Assembly (NCBI RefSeq): GCF_900094575.1 | Contig: NZ_FMAE01000001.1 | Coordinates: 682,001-746,000, forward strand | Origin: Bradyrhizobium yuanmingense | Lineage (GTDB): Bacteria > Pseudomonadota > Alphaproteobacteria > Rhizobiales > Xanthobacteraceae | Direction of reading: 5' to 3' | DNA: 64,000 nt | Position numbers and translations under genes: made by a program | The notes under the pieces: model-generated | Database searches by the model: none | The model's input: only the letters and a program-made list of their open reading frames with translations | Told to the model about the DNA's origin: nothing | In this document: positions 21,377 through 29,851 of the stretch, one piece after another | Numbering within the stretch: the stretch's first letter is position 1 | How the letters are laid out: every line of letters starts with the position of its first letter

Positions 21377-22576
21377 CTACTCGGTCAGCGCGTAGAGCAA
21401 CCCCGCGACGGGCAAAGCAAGGCCAATGGCCGATGCGAGCGTCCAGCCTCCCTGTGCGAACGCCCATGCTCCGACCGCCGAGCCGACCGCGCCGGCGGCG
21501 AAGAACGTCGCCATGTAGAGACCATTGAGGCGACTGCGGTGCTCGTGCCCGAGCGCGAAGATGGCGCGGAACCCCAGCACCACATTGCCCTGGACGCCGA
21601 TATCGATCGCAATCGCGGCCACCACCAGACAGGCGAGGTTCAGCATCGAGCCGGACGCGCCGATGGAGGTCACGAGGAAGCCGGCGGCCGTGAGCAGCAT
21701 CGCGACCAGCGTCGCGATCCGGCTATGGCCGCGGTCCGCGAGGCGCCCGGCGATCGGTGCTGCGAACACGCCGGCGACGCCGGCCAGCGCGAACAGCGCG
21801 ATGCCGCGCTGGGAGAAGCCGAACTCGCCGGCGAGCTGGAGCGGCGCCACCGTCCAGAACAGGGTGAAGGCGCCGAACAGGCTCGCCTGGTACAGCGCGC
21901 GGCGCCGCAGCAGCGGCGTGGCCCGCACCAGATCCGGCATCGACAGCAGCAATTGGCCGTAATGCATCCGCGTGACCGGCTTGCGCTTCGGCAGCGTCAT
22001 CCAGAGCACGGCTGCGAGCACGATCATCAGCGCAGCGGAGGCGAAGAACACTGCGTGCCACGACAGCAAGGCGGTGACGAAGCTCGACACCGGACGCGCC
22101 AGCATGATGCCGAGCATCAGGCCGGTCGAGACGTTGCCGACGACGCGGCCGCGGATGGCTTCAGGCGCCAGATGCGCCGCATAGGGAATGATGATCTGCA
22201 CCGCGACGGAGCCGAGGCCGATGAACAGTGCGGCGAGCAGGAACGGCAACGCATGGGTTGCGAACGCCGCGGCGAGCAGCGCCGCGGCGCCGAGCATGAT
22301 CACCGAGCAGATCAGCGCGCGGTTCTCGACGAGATCGCCGAGCGGCACGATCAGCAGCAGCCCGGTGCCGTAGCCGATCTGCGTCATCGTCACGATCAGC
22401 CCGCTAGCTGCATGCGACAGGCCGAGCGCGGCGCTGATTGGGGCGATCAGCGGCTGCGCATAATAGATGTTGGCGGCGACCATGCCACAGGCCGCGGCAA
22501 GCACGAAGGTCAGGCGCTGCGACACCGCATCCGGCCCGGGCGCGGTCTCGATCGTGGCATTCATCGTCATTCGCAT
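21377..22576 (-). CDS. MFS transporter, probable drug or metabolite exporter, 399 aa
   Basis: Twelve predicted membrane helices. The N-terminal helix AAACGMVAANIYYAQPLIAPI is characteristic of the YnfM/NepI-like DHA exporter group. GDLVENRALI stands at the MFS loop 2-3 motif. GGAGA is 4 bases before ATG 22576. It is downstream of a TetR gene on the same strand, with a perfect palindrome between them. This suggests inducible export controlled by that regulator. The substrate is not known. Confidence 0.88.
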   Translation of the reverse strand: MRMTMNATIETAPGPDAVSQRLTFVLAAACGMVAANIYYAQPLIAPISAALGLSHAASGLIVTMTQIGYGTGLLLIVPLGDLVENRALICSVIMLGAAALLAAAFATHALPFLLAALFIGLGSVAVQIIIPYAAHLAPEAIRGRVVGNVSTGLMLGIMLARPVSSFVTALLSWHAVFFASAALMIVLAAVLWMTLPKRKPVTRMHYGQLLLSMPDLVRATPLLRRRALYQASLFGAFTLFWTVAPLQLAGEFGFSQRGIALFALAGVAGVFAAPIAGRLADRGHSRIATLVAMLLTAAGFLVTSIGASGSMLNLACLVVAAIAIDIGVQGNVVLGFRAIFALGHEHRSRLNGLYMATFFAAGAVGSAVGAWAFAQGGWTLASAIGLALPVAGLLYALTE

Positions 22577-22617
22577 GGTCTCCAGGTAAGGCGCAGGGAA
22601 TGGCCATTAGGTAAGGT

Positions 22618-22639
22618 ATAGGGAATAGTCATTCCCTAT
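22618..22639. promoter_or_regulatory. perfect 22-bp palindromic operator before the MFS gene
   Basis: Arms ATAGGGAAT and ATTCCCTAT (9 bp each, perfect) are separated by AGTC. It lies between the TetR stop and the MFS start. One arm recurs as ATAGGGAATGAACGTTTCC at about 23281-23299, just before the TetR start. Both genes are therefore probably repressed by this TetR protein. Confidence 0.75.
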
Positions 22640-22652
22640 TCTGACAAAAAAT

Positions 22653-23273
22653 TCAGGCGAGCAGCTTCATTGCGGCGCCGACGAGACGCTCTGCGTCGAG
22701 CGGCAGACGCGCCTTGCCGACGACGCGCATTCCCTGCGTGATGCAGAGCATTAGCCGCGCGGTGTCGTCGGCTACGACATGGCGGGGGATCGAGCCATCG
22801 GCCTGTCCGGCGCGGATGAGGCCGGCGATGAAGCTCTCGTTGCTCGCGAGCTGTGTGCTGACGCGGGCACCCACGACCGGATCGAGCGCGGACAGCTCGA
22901 CCGCGCTGCCGACCACGAGGCAGCCGCGCCGCCCCTCGATTCCCCGGGAGTGCTCGACATAGGACAGCAGCACGTTGCGGATTTGCTCGCGGCCGTTTGC
23001 ACCACGCGCCGCCGCGCTGCGGGTCTGCTGCTGGCGCAGGGCCGTGTAGCGCTCGAAGGCGGCGAGAAACACCGCATGCTTGTCGCGAAACGCCTTGTAG
23101 ATGCTTCCCGTCGCGAGCCGCATCGCCGCAGTGAGGTCCCCGATCGAGGTGGCATGATAGCCGCGCTCACGAAACACGCGCACGGCGCGGTCGAGCGCGG
23201 TGTCCATGTCGAACTCCCGGGGACGGCCGGGCAGACGGGCGGCAGGCCGGGAGCGGCGGGCGGTCTTTTGCAT
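22653..23273 (-). CDS. TetR/AcrR-family repressor, 206 aa
   Basis: The N-terminal helix-turn-helix (about 20-65) reads ALDRAVRVFRERGYHATSI, DLTAAMRLATGSIYKAF and DKHAVFLAAFERY, as in the YcdC/RutR-like subgroup. The C-terminal ligand-binding domain contains GRRGCLVVGSAVEL. ATG 23273 (MQKTARRSRPA) is preferred to longer upstream starts because it directly precedes the basic arm. It precedes the MFS gene and has a candidate operator at both promoters. Confidence 0.9.
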   Translation of the reverse strand: MQKTARRSRPAARLPGRPREFDMDTALDRAVRVFRERGYHATSIGDLTAAMRLATGSIYKAFRDKHAVFLAAFERYTALRQQQTRSAAARGANGREQIRNVLLSYVEHSRGIEGRRGCLVVGSAVELSALDPVVGARVSTQLASNESFIAGLIRAGQADGSIPRHVVADDTARLMLCITQGMRVVGKARLPLDAERLVGAAMKLLA

Positions 23274-23350
23274 TGCGGGATAATAGGGAATGAACGTTTC
23301 CGAATAAACACACGTGGTCGTGAAGAGAATCAATGACGAAGGAGAGAGCG

Positions 23351-24310
23351 TCACCCCCTCCGCGGCACCGGCGTCCCATCCGCCATGATCGTCACGCCCT
23401 TCCGCTCGACGATCATGCCGTAGGCGCGCGGCTGGCGGTGCACGTCGAAATTGAAGGTGGTGCGCTTGTAGGAACTGCAGAGATCGAGATCGCAGCGCGC
23501 CAGCGCGATCTCGTCGCCCTTTGTCGTGCAGGCCGCAATGATCTCGCCCGAGGGCGCGATGATGCAGCTGCCGCCGATGTGGTCGACGCCCTCCTCCACA
23601 CCGGCCTTGGCGACCCCGACCACGAATGTGCCGTTCTGATAGGCGCCGGCCTGCATCACCAGATGATTGTGGAACAGCGAGAGATCGTCATGCTCCGGCG
23701 CGGGCGGATTGTGCACGGGCGTGTTGTAGCCGATCAGCACCATCTCGACGCCCTGCAGGCCCATCACGCGATAGGTCTCGCTCCAGCGGCGGTCGTTGCA
23801 GATCGCCATGCCGATCACGCCGCCGAAGGCATCGACCACGCCGAAGCCGCTGCCGGGCTCGAAATAGCGCTTCTCCAGATGCTGGAATTCGCGCCACGGT
23901 TCGTGCTCGGCATGGCCGGGCAGATGCACCTTGCGATATTTCAGGACGATCGCGCCGCTCTTGTCGACGAGGATGGACGTGTTGTAGCGCCTGACAATCC
24001 CGACCTCGAGCGTCAGTTCGGCATAGCCGAGGCAGAAGCCGATGCCGAGCTGGCGGGCGAGATCGAACAGCGCCTGTGTCTCGGCACCCGGCATCTCGCG
24101 CTCGAAGAAGCTGTCGATCTCGGCCTGGTCCTCGAAGTACCAGCGCGGAAAGAACGTGGTCAGCGCCAGCTCGGGATAGACGATCAGGTCGCACCCGCAG
24201 GCCCGCGCCTCGCGCATCAACGCCATCAGTCGCGCCACCACCGCGGACCTCGACTCGCTCCTCGCAATCGGTCCGAGCTGGCCGGCTGCAATGGTCACAG
24301 TTCTCGTCAC
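23351..24310 (-). CDS. N-carbamoyl-D-amino-acid hydrolase (nitrilase superfamily)
   Basis: 319 residues, close to the 304 of the Agrobacterium enzyme. The catalytic triad is intact: Glu47 (VYPELALTTFFPRW), Lys127 (KYRKVHLPGH) and Cys171 (AICNDRRWSE). The segments SFFEREMPG, HLEKRYFEPG, GYNTPVHNPP and AGAYQNGTFVVG match the D-carbamoylase subgroup rather than general nitrilases. It hydrolyses N-carbamoyl-D-amino acids to D-amino acids, CO2 and ammonia. The start is GTG 24310 with GAGGA 7 bases upstream. No hydantoinase gene lies beside it, so its physiological substrate is open. Confidence 0.9.
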   Translation of the reverse strand: MTRTVTIAAGQLGPIARSESRSAVVARLMALMREARACGCDLIVYPELALTTFFPRWYFEDQAEIDSFFEREMPGAETQALFDLARQLGIGFCLGYAELTLEVGIVRRYNTSILVDKSGAIVLKYRKVHLPGHAEHEPWREFQHLEKRYFEPGSGFGVVDAFGGVIGMAICNDRRWSETYRVMGLQGVEMVLIGYNTPVHNPPAPEHDDLSLFHNHLVMQAGAYQNGTFVVGVAKAGVEEGVDHIGGSCIIAPSGEIIAACTTKGDEIALARCDLDLCSSYKRTTFNFDVHRQPRAYGMIVERKGVTIMADGTPVPRRG

Positions 24311-24568
24311 GCGTCGTTCCTCATCTTTTTCGAGTGCGCCCGGCCAGAGCCTATCACCCGCGCGCACAGGCCGCCTCGGCGCCCCGTACTGAGGGCACAA
24401 TCAAATTCCGGGCCTGCGGGTATCATCGTGCGGCGCTGGGTGAGCACCAAACAGGAACTTCGTTGCCGATCTGCAACGGTTCCCCGCCGTCTGAAGCCGG
24501 ACAAAACAAACTCCCATTCCGGCCATGAACCGCTCTCACAAGGCCGTGAGACTATCAGGGGAACGACG

Positions 24569-24793
24569 ATGCGCGCACAACGCGTTTGGAAAGTGAATGG
24601 GGCCGCCAGCATCGGGCAGCTTCAATCGAGATTAGACGATCTGAACAAGCGTCTCGGTCAGCTCGAAAACCAGCATCCGGACAGCTGGAAGCTCGAGGAG
24701 CTGAGATCGAGCGCGCTCAGCCTGTCGCGGGAGATCGACGACATCCGCTGCGCCGAAGCGACGGCGGCCTTGAGCGAGCTGCTGCGGAAATAG
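24569..24793 (+). CDS. small coiled-coil protein, 74 aa
   Basis: It starts MRAQRVWKVNGAASIGQLQS and has clear heptads (QLQSRLDDLNKRLGQLE and ELRSSALSLSREIDD), so a coiled-coil dimer is likely. AGGGGAA is 5 bases before the ATG. It is the first of a run of small plus-strand genes (24569-25787). The function is not known. Confidence 0.6.
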   Translation: MRAQRVWKVNGAASIGQLQSRLDDLNKRLGQLENQHPDSWKLEELRSSALSLSREIDDIRCAEATAALSELLRK

Positions 24794-24870
24794 TCGGCCT
24801 GCCGATTCGCGCCGGCGCAGGGAACCAAGCGCGGCGGCGGCCATTTCCATGCAAAGCATGGAGCAAGACC

Positions 24871-24978
24871 ATGAGCAGGCAGCTGACGCGCGCCGATCTC
24901 GCGCGCGACGTGGCCGGGCCTACGCTGGGTCTGTGCACGGCGGCGGCCTTCACCATCGCGCGCCATTTCTCATTGTGA
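24871..24978 (+). CDS. possible 35-aa small protein
   Basis: The frame reads MSRQLTRADLARDVAGPTLG, then a moderately hydrophobic helix ending RHFSL. GGAG lies 6-7 bases before the ATG, the best evidence for translation. It is followed by a gene 27 bases downstream on the same strand. Confidence 0.4.
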   Translation: MSRQLTRADLARDVAGPTLGLCTAAAFTIARHFSL

Positions 24979-25005
24979 AGAATTTGACGCTGTGAGGGAT
25001 TTTGC

Positions 25006-25332
25006 ATGACGTCCGATCCCGAGGAGCAGGTCAGGCTGCAAGGCTACGGCGAGATGACGCTGCGCACCGCGGTCGAGACCTTGATGCTGCTCGCACCGCG
25101 TGAGCGGTCCGAGGCCGCGATCTATCGCGTCCGCGACGGCGTGCGCCTCGCGCAAAGCGAGGTCGCCGAGCTCGCATCACACTGGGGTATCCAGCCCGCG
25201 CCCAACGTGCGATCGCCGAGACTGGTGCCGGAGCAGCACTGGCAAGACGTCGTCCGCGGCATGGTGCGCGACGCCCCGCTGCCGTCGCTGCTGGTGGCCT
25301 TTCTGGTCGGTGTGCTGGTCGCTCGCAGATGA
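25006..25332 (+). CDS. small protein with C-terminal membrane anchor, 108 aa
   Basis: The soluble part (about 1-90; helical, RERSEAAIYRVRDGVRLAQ, SEVAELASHWGIQP) is followed by a short C-terminal hydrophobic segment (LLVAFLVGVLVARR), so a tail-anchored orientation is likely. The same C-terminal motif recurs in a remnant at 27002-27085. GAGGG is 7 bases before ATG 25006. No function is known. Confidence 0.65.
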   Translation: MTSDPEEQVRLQGYGEMTLRTAVETLMLLAPRERSEAAIYRVRDGVRLAQSEVAELASHWGIQPAPNVRSPRLVPEQHWQDVVRGMVRDAPLPSLLVAFLVGVLVARR

Positions 25333-25490
25333 TGCGCGCTCGCGATGACGCGCTCACGTCAATGGAAATCGCGGCGTTCCGTGAAACCCGAGGAAACCCT
25401 TTTTGCTCGCGAAAACGCGACCGTTCCGCGCGGAACGTCTCGCGGCAGGAGGGATTGGTCCCCCGTTAAGCCTCGAACATGGAGACAACC

Positions 25491-25787
25491 ATGACACGTA
25501 CGAAACTCGTGAGCGTCGCCGCAACTCTGGCCGCGATTTTGCCGCTCGCAACTGTAAGCCCCAGCCTCGCTGCGGGCCGCGGTCCCGGCCCGTGCACCCC
25601 ACCGGCTGGAGAAGCAGTCGGCGCCGCCGGGCCCGCCATGAGCGGCGGCCAGTTGATGGCCGGCATCGGCCAATGCCAGCGCATCGGCAGTTGGCACCCT
25701 GCCAACACCTACGGTTATTGGGGCCCGGGATACGGCTATGACGGGCCTCGCTGGGGCGCATCAGCCTACGCACCCTACGAAGACTAG
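25491..25787 (+). CDS. small secreted Gly/Pro/Tyr-rich protein, 98 aa
   Basis: A signal peptide is visible (MTRTKLVSVAATLAAILPLA, cleaved probably after SLAA). The mature part has two cysteines (GPCTPP and GQCQRIG) and an aromatic tail NTYGYWGPGYGYDGPRWG. GGAGA precedes ATG 25491. A terminator lies 25 bases after the stop. It is probably an envelope or surface protein of unknown role. Confidence 0.65.
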   Translation: MTRTKLVSVAATLAAILPLATVSPSLAAGRGPGPCTPPAGEAVGAAGPAMSGGQLMAGIGQCQRIGSWHPANTYGYWGPGYGYDGPRWGASAYAPYED

Positions 25788-25811
25788 GCCCTTCACATCA
25801 GAAGATCACAG

Positions 25812-25840
25812 CGGCGCGGTCGATCACGGCCGCGCCGTTT
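25812..25840 (+). terminator. rho-independent terminator
   Basis: The stem CGGCGCGG / CCGCGCCG (perfect, 10-base loop) is followed by TTTGCGTT. It ends the plus-strand gene at 25491-25787. Confidence 0.7.
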
Positions 25841-25951
25841 GCGTTGGAGGGTGGCAAACATGAGGCGGCGCGGCCATCGAGACCTTGATTTGCAGCGGCC
25901 CGAAGCATGACGAATAGTCTTAGCAACCGCCTGCCAGAGCAGGATCAATCA

Positions 25952-26923
25952 CTACTGTTCGCTTGCCCGCATCTGCTCGGCAAAAGGACGCAGGGCTTCG
26001 GACATGTCGTCGAGGCGTTTCTGCCACTCCGCGCCAGGCAGGAAGGCGATCACCGGCTCGTCGCCGGGCGAACCCGTCAGGTACTCTGGACTACGCAGGC
26101 CCTCGGCGATCCCGGCTTCCAGCTTCTTGACGATGTCGTCCGGAACGCCCTTGGGGACCGCGAAGCCGCGTTCCGCCGTCGTCATGACCGGAAAGCCCGC
26201 CTCCTCTGCCGTCGGAACGCCCGGCAGCGATGGAAAGCGCTTCTTCGACAGGATCGCGATGACACGAAGTGGCCCCTTGTTGGTGCCATGCAATTCGGGG
26301 ATCTCGCTGAGGGTGACCATGCCGACGTCCAGATGCCCGCCCAGGAGATCGGTCCGCTGTGCGGCCGTTCCTCTGTAGGAGATCTCGTTGGGCTCGACTT
26401 TCGCGGCTGCCGCAAGCATGCGAATGGCCAGATGACCGTTCGTGCCGGCACCATTGTGACCGAAGGTCACCGAGCCCGGCTTGCTGCGCAGTGCGGCAAC
26501 GACATCCGGCAGATTGCTGAATCTGCTATCGGCAGGCACCACCATGACATTCGGATCTTCGACGACGCGAGCGACCAGCCGGATTTCATCCGTGGTGTAT
26601 TGGGTTTTGCGGGTCATTGGCAGGAAGTTGTAGCCTGGCACGTTGACGACACCGATCGAATAGCCCTCGGGCGCCGCGCGCGCGATCGACGCAAACGCGA
26701 TCTCTCCGCCGGCGCCGGGCTTGTTCAGGACGACGAACTTCGCCTTGCCGCCCAGCACACGCTCGACAAAGGGAAGGAGCTTGCGCGCCATGACATCGGT
26801 GCCGCCGCCGGGCGCAAAGCCGACGACGACTTCGATCGGCTTGTCGTCGGGCCACGCGGCCCATGCCGACCCGCAGGCCGCGAAGCCAAAAGCCGTAGCG
26901 AGCGCGATGATTTTATTGTTCAT
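25952..26923 (-). CDS. TctC/Bug-type periplasmic solute-binding protein, 323 aa
   Basis: A signal peptide is visible (MNNKIIALATAFGFAACGSA, cleaved near AWA-AWPDD). The Bug-family core follows: IEVVVGFAPGGGTDVMAR, VVLNKPGAGGEIA, SVTFGHNGAGTNGHLA and YRGTAAQRTDLLGGHLD. Such proteins bind carboxylates for TTT transporters. No TctA or TctB membrane gene is near, so it is an orphan binding protein, common in Bradyrhizobium and Bordetella. It may serve a distant transporter. Confidence 0.88.
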   Translation of the reverse strand: MNNKIIALATAFGFAACGSAWAAWPDDKPIEVVVGFAPGGGTDVMARKLLPFVERVLGGKAKFVVLNKPGAGGEIAFASIARAAPEGYSIGVVNVPGYNFLPMTRKTQYTTDEIRLVARVVEDPNVMVVPADSRFSNLPDVVAALRSKPGSVTFGHNGAGTNGHLAIRMLAAAAKVEPNEISYRGTAAQRTDLLGGHLDVGMVTLSEIPELHGTNKGPLRVIAILSKKRFPSLPGVPTAEEAGFPVMTTAERGFAVPKGVPDDIVKKLEAGIAEGLRSPEYLTGSPGDEPVIAFLPGAEWQKRLDDMSEALRPFAEQMRASEQ

Positions 26924-27001
26924 GATTTCCAGCCCTGTTTTTGTTATTGGCCGATCGCGCCTCAGGCGCGCGATCAGCTTGGGACTCATCTAGCCGTCGG
27001 G

Positions 27002-27085
27002 ATGACTGGAGGGCAACCGGCGAGGCACCACGGCCCGGCGCTGATGGTGGCGTTTTTGGTGGGTGTGCTGATGGCGCGGCGGTAG
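27002..27085 (+). pseudogene. remnant of a gene ending in a membrane-anchor motif
   Basis: A 27-codon frame ends GPALMVAFLVGVLMARR. It repeats the C terminus of the protein at 25006-25332 (SLLVAFLVGVLVARR), but no related upstream coding sequence remains. It sits in the 350-base gap between the TctC gene and the tRNA, where nothing else was recognised. It is probably the tail of a deleted paralogue. Confidence 0.5.
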
Positions 27086-27272
27086 GCCCCTGACCTAGCT
27101 CCGCAAGTCGGAACCGCCGGCGCTCCCTTCTGGCAAGCCATGCTACCGCGACAGGCCACCCTGCCCCGCCAAATCGGCCGTGGACCCAATCCCGAAATCG
27201 TTGCAAAAAGGCGTCCTGACGCGCCGGCAGCCGGTCTGCCAAGACTCTGGAAAACGTCGACTTTTGGAAGAA

Positions 27273-27349
27273 TGGTCGGAGTGGCAGGATTCGAACCTGC
27301 GACCCCTGCGTCCCGAACGCAGTGCTCTACCGGGCTGAGCCACACTCCG
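27273..27349 (-). tRNA. tRNA-Pro(CGG)
   Basis: On the minus strand the acceptor arms CGGAGTG and CACTCCG pair. The anticodon arm is CTGCG-TTCGGGA-CGCAG with anticodon CGG, and the T arm carries GGTTCGAATCC. The discriminator A and an encoded CCA end at 27273. The 77-base length is normal. Confidence 0.97.
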
Positions 27350-27399
27350 ACAAGAAGGCGGCTTATAGCGTCGGGCTTGACGCACTGCAAGCGGCCGAG

Positions 27400-28407
27400 A
27401 TGAGGAATTTTATCCCTGTGAAGACGGGTGTCGAAACGCTGATATTGCCGGCCGGCGAAGCCGACGCGGAAGCCGCCGCCCGGCGACTTGCGGCCGGCGG
27501 GCTGGTCGCGTTTCCGACCGAGACGGTCTACGGGCTCGGGGCGGATGCTGCCAATGCGGTCGCGATCGCCCATCTCTACGCCGCCAAGGGCCGGCCGGCG
27601 TTCAATCCGCTGATCGCGCATGTTGCGGATCTCAAAGCCGCGCGGCGGATCGGGCGGTTCGATACGCGCGCGCTGGCGCTTGCGGAGGCGTTCTGGCCGG
27701 GGCCGCTGACGCTGGTGGTGCCCATGACCGAGGACTGCCCGGTGGCGGATCTCGCCACGGCTGGCCTCGACACGGTGGCGATCCGCATCCCCGCCCATCC
27801 CGTCGCGCAGGCGATCCTGCGCGCCTTCGGCGGCGCCGTGGTGGCGCCCTCGGCCAACATCTCCGGCCACGTCTCGCCGACGCTGGCCGCGCATGTCGAG
27901 AGCGACCTTGCCGGGCGGATCGACCTGATCATCGACGGCGGGCCTGTTACGGTCGGCGTTGAATCCACGATTGTCGGCTGCTTCGACGCGCCGATGCTGC
28001 TTCGTCCCGGTGGGCTCTCGCGCGAGCGGATCGAGGCTGTGCTGGGCGCGCCGCTGGCGCGGCCGCCGGTGGAGGCTGGCAGCGACGACAGCCAGCCACT
28101 GGCCCCGGGCATGCTGGCCTCGCATTATGCGCCGCGCGCCCTTGTGCGGCTCAACGCACGTGAGGTCGCGCCGGGCGAAGCGCTGCTGGCGTTCGGCCCG
28201 GAGCGCCTGCCCGGTCTTGACGCCGCCTCGGCCGTCATGAATTTGTCGCCCACCGCCGATCTCGATGAAGCCGCGGCCAATCTGTTCGGCTATCTTCGCA
28301 GCCTCGATGCGAAAGCGCCGCGGGCGATTGCAGTGATGCCGATTCCCGAAGATGGTCTGGGCGAGGCGATCAACGACCGGCTGCGCCGCGCCGCGGTGGC
28401 GCGTTGA
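27400..28407 (+). CDS. L-threonylcarbamoyladenylate synthase (Sua5/YrdC/YwlC family)
   Basis: A YrdC domain (about 15-200) has the signatures AFPTETVYGLGADA, KGRPAFNPLIAHV and APSANISG. A linker and Sua5 domain follow (about 240-335; PGMLASHYAPRA), so this is the long Sua5 form. It makes threonylcarbamoyl-AMP for t6A37 modification of ANN-decoding tRNAs with TsaD, TsaB and TsaE. The start is uncertain: ATG 27400, or GTG 27418, which has GAGGA 11 bases before it. It lies just beyond the tRNA-Pro gene, divergently. Confidence 0.93.
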   Translation: MRNFIPVKTGVETLILPAGEADAEAAARRLAAGGLVAFPTETVYGLGADAANAVAIAHLYAAKGRPAFNPLIAHVADLKAARRIGRFDTRALALAEAFWPGPLTLVVPMTEDCPVADLATAGLDTVAIRIPAHPVAQAILRAFGGAVVAPSANISGHVSPTLAAHVESDLAGRIDLIIDGGPVTVGVESTIVGCFDAPMLLRPGGLSRERIEAVLGAPLARPPVEAGSDDSQPLAPGMLASHYAPRALVRLNAREVAPGEALLAFGPERLPGLDAASAVMNLSPTADLDEAAANLFGYLRSLDAKAPRAIAVMPIPEDGLGEAINDRLRRAAVAR

Positions 28408-28423
28408 AGCAAGAGACGAGGAC

Positions 28424-29851
28424 ATGAACATCAACAAGCCTGCCACCCCGCCGCTTGCGCCCGAATTGATCAAGCAATTCCGCAAGATCGTCGGCGACCG
28501 CCACGCCATCACCGACCCGACCGATATCGAGCCTTACGTCACCGAGGAGCGCAATCTGTTCCACGGCCGCTCGCCGCTGGTGCTGCGCCCGGGCTCGACG
28601 GCGGAGGTTTCCGCGATCTGCAAGCTCGCCTCCGCGCACAACATCGCGCTGGTGCCGCAGGGCGGCAACACCGGGCTCGTCGGCGGCCAGACGCCGCACA
28701 ATGGCGAGGTGGTGGTGTCGCTGCGCCGGCTCGACAAGATCCGCGAGGTCGACACCGCGTCCAACACCATGACGGTGGAAGCCGGCGTGGTGCTGCAGAT
28801 CGCGCAAGCCAAGGCCTCCGAGGTCGACCGGCTGTTTCCGCTGTCGCTCGGCGCGGAAGGCAGCTGCACCATCGGCGGCAACCTCTCGACCAATGCCGGC
28901 GGCACCGCGGCGCTCGCCTATGGCGTCGCGCGCGAGATGGCGCTGGGCCTCGAAGTGGTGCTCGCCGATGGGCGCGTGCTCAATTCGCTGTCGAAGCTGA
29001 AGAAGGACAACACCGGCTACAATCTGCACAACCTCTTCATCGGCGCCGAAGGCACGCTCGGCATCATCACCGCGGCGACGCTGAAACTGTTTCCGAAGCC
29101 GCGGGCGATCGAGACCGCCTTCGTCGGGCTGAAATCGCCGGCGGCGGCGCTGAAGCTGCTCACCATCGCGCAAGGCGAAGCCGCCAATGCGCTGACGAGC
29201 TTCGAGCTGCTGTCGGAGCTGGCGGTGGATTTCTCCGTCCGCCACGGCATCGACGTGCGCGATCCGCTCGCAGAGAAGCATTCCTGGTACGTGCTGATGG
29301 AATTGTCATCGCCGAGCGAGGATGCCCGCACGCCGCTGGAGACGATCCTCGGCCGTGCCATGGAGGAAGAGATCGTCGACGACGCCGTGGTCGCGGCGAG
29401 CCTCGCCCAGCGCGGCGCGTTCTGGAAGCTGCGCGACGAGATGTCGGCGGCGCAGAAGCCGGAAGGCGGCTCGATCAAGCACGACATCTCCGTCCCGGTT
29501 GCGGCCGTGCCCGAATTCATCGCGGAAGCCGATGCGGCCGTGGTGAAGCTGATCCCCGGCGCCCGGCCGGTGCCGTTCGGCCATCTCGGCGACGGCAATC
29601 TGCATTACAACGTCAGCCAGCCGATCGGCGCCGACACCGCCGATTTCCTCGCGCGCTGGCATGATGTGAACGCGGTGGTGTTCGAGATCGTGCTGCGCAT
29701 GGGCGGCTCGATCTCGGCCGAGCACGGCATCGGCGTGCTCAAGCGCGACGAGCTCCCCGAGGTGAAGGACAAAACCGCGATCGAGCTGATGCGCTCCATC
29801 AAGACGATGCTCGATCCGCTCGGCATCATGAATCCGGGGAAGGTGCTGTGA
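28424..29851 (+). CDS. FAD-binding D-2-hydroxyacid dehydrogenase (GlcD/D2HGDH-like), 475 aa
   Basis: The PCMH-type FAD domain (about 35-215) has PQGGNTGLVGGQTP and GGNLSTNAGGTAALAYG. The C-terminal oxidase domain includes PFGHLGDGNLHYNVS and SAEHGIGVLKRDEL, with catalytic His residues, and ends GIMNPGKVL. This pattern matches D-2-hydroxyglutarate or D-lactate dehydrogenases of the FAD-linked oxidase C family. The substrate cannot be fixed. It starts 16 bases after the Sua5 gene, and its stop overlaps the next gene (GTGA). Confidence 0.9.
   Translation: MNINKPATPPLAPELIKQFRKIVGDRHAITDPTDIEPYVTEERNLFHGRSPLVLRPGSTAEVSAICKLASAHNIALVPQGGNTGLVGGQTPHNGEVVVSLRRLDKIREVDTASNTMTVEAGVVLQIAQAKASEVDRLFPLSLGAEGSCTIGGNLSTNAGGTAALAYGVAREMALGLEVVLADGRVLNSLSKLKKDNTGYNLHNLFIGAEGTLGIITAATLKLFPKPRAIETAFVGLKSPAAALKLLTIAQGEAANALTSFELLSELAVDFSVRHGIDVRDPLAEKHSWYVLMELSSPSEDARTPLETILGRAMEEEIVDDAVVAASLAQRGAFWKLRDEMSAAQKPEGGSIKHDISVPVAAVPEFIAEADAAVVKLIPGARPVPFGHLGDGNLHYNVSQPIGADTADFLARWHDVNAVVFEIVLRMGGSISAEHGIGVLKRDELPEVKDKTAIELMRSIKTMLDPLGIMNPGKVL

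Noticed and set aside
26924..27272. Possible integrated element next to tRNA-Pro
   Set aside because: No integrase and no second copy of the tRNA 3' end were found within the window.
27140..27403. A plus-strand frame of 87 codons that covers the tRNA-Pro gene
   Set aside because: The frame runs through the tRNA on the opposite strand and has no protein pattern.
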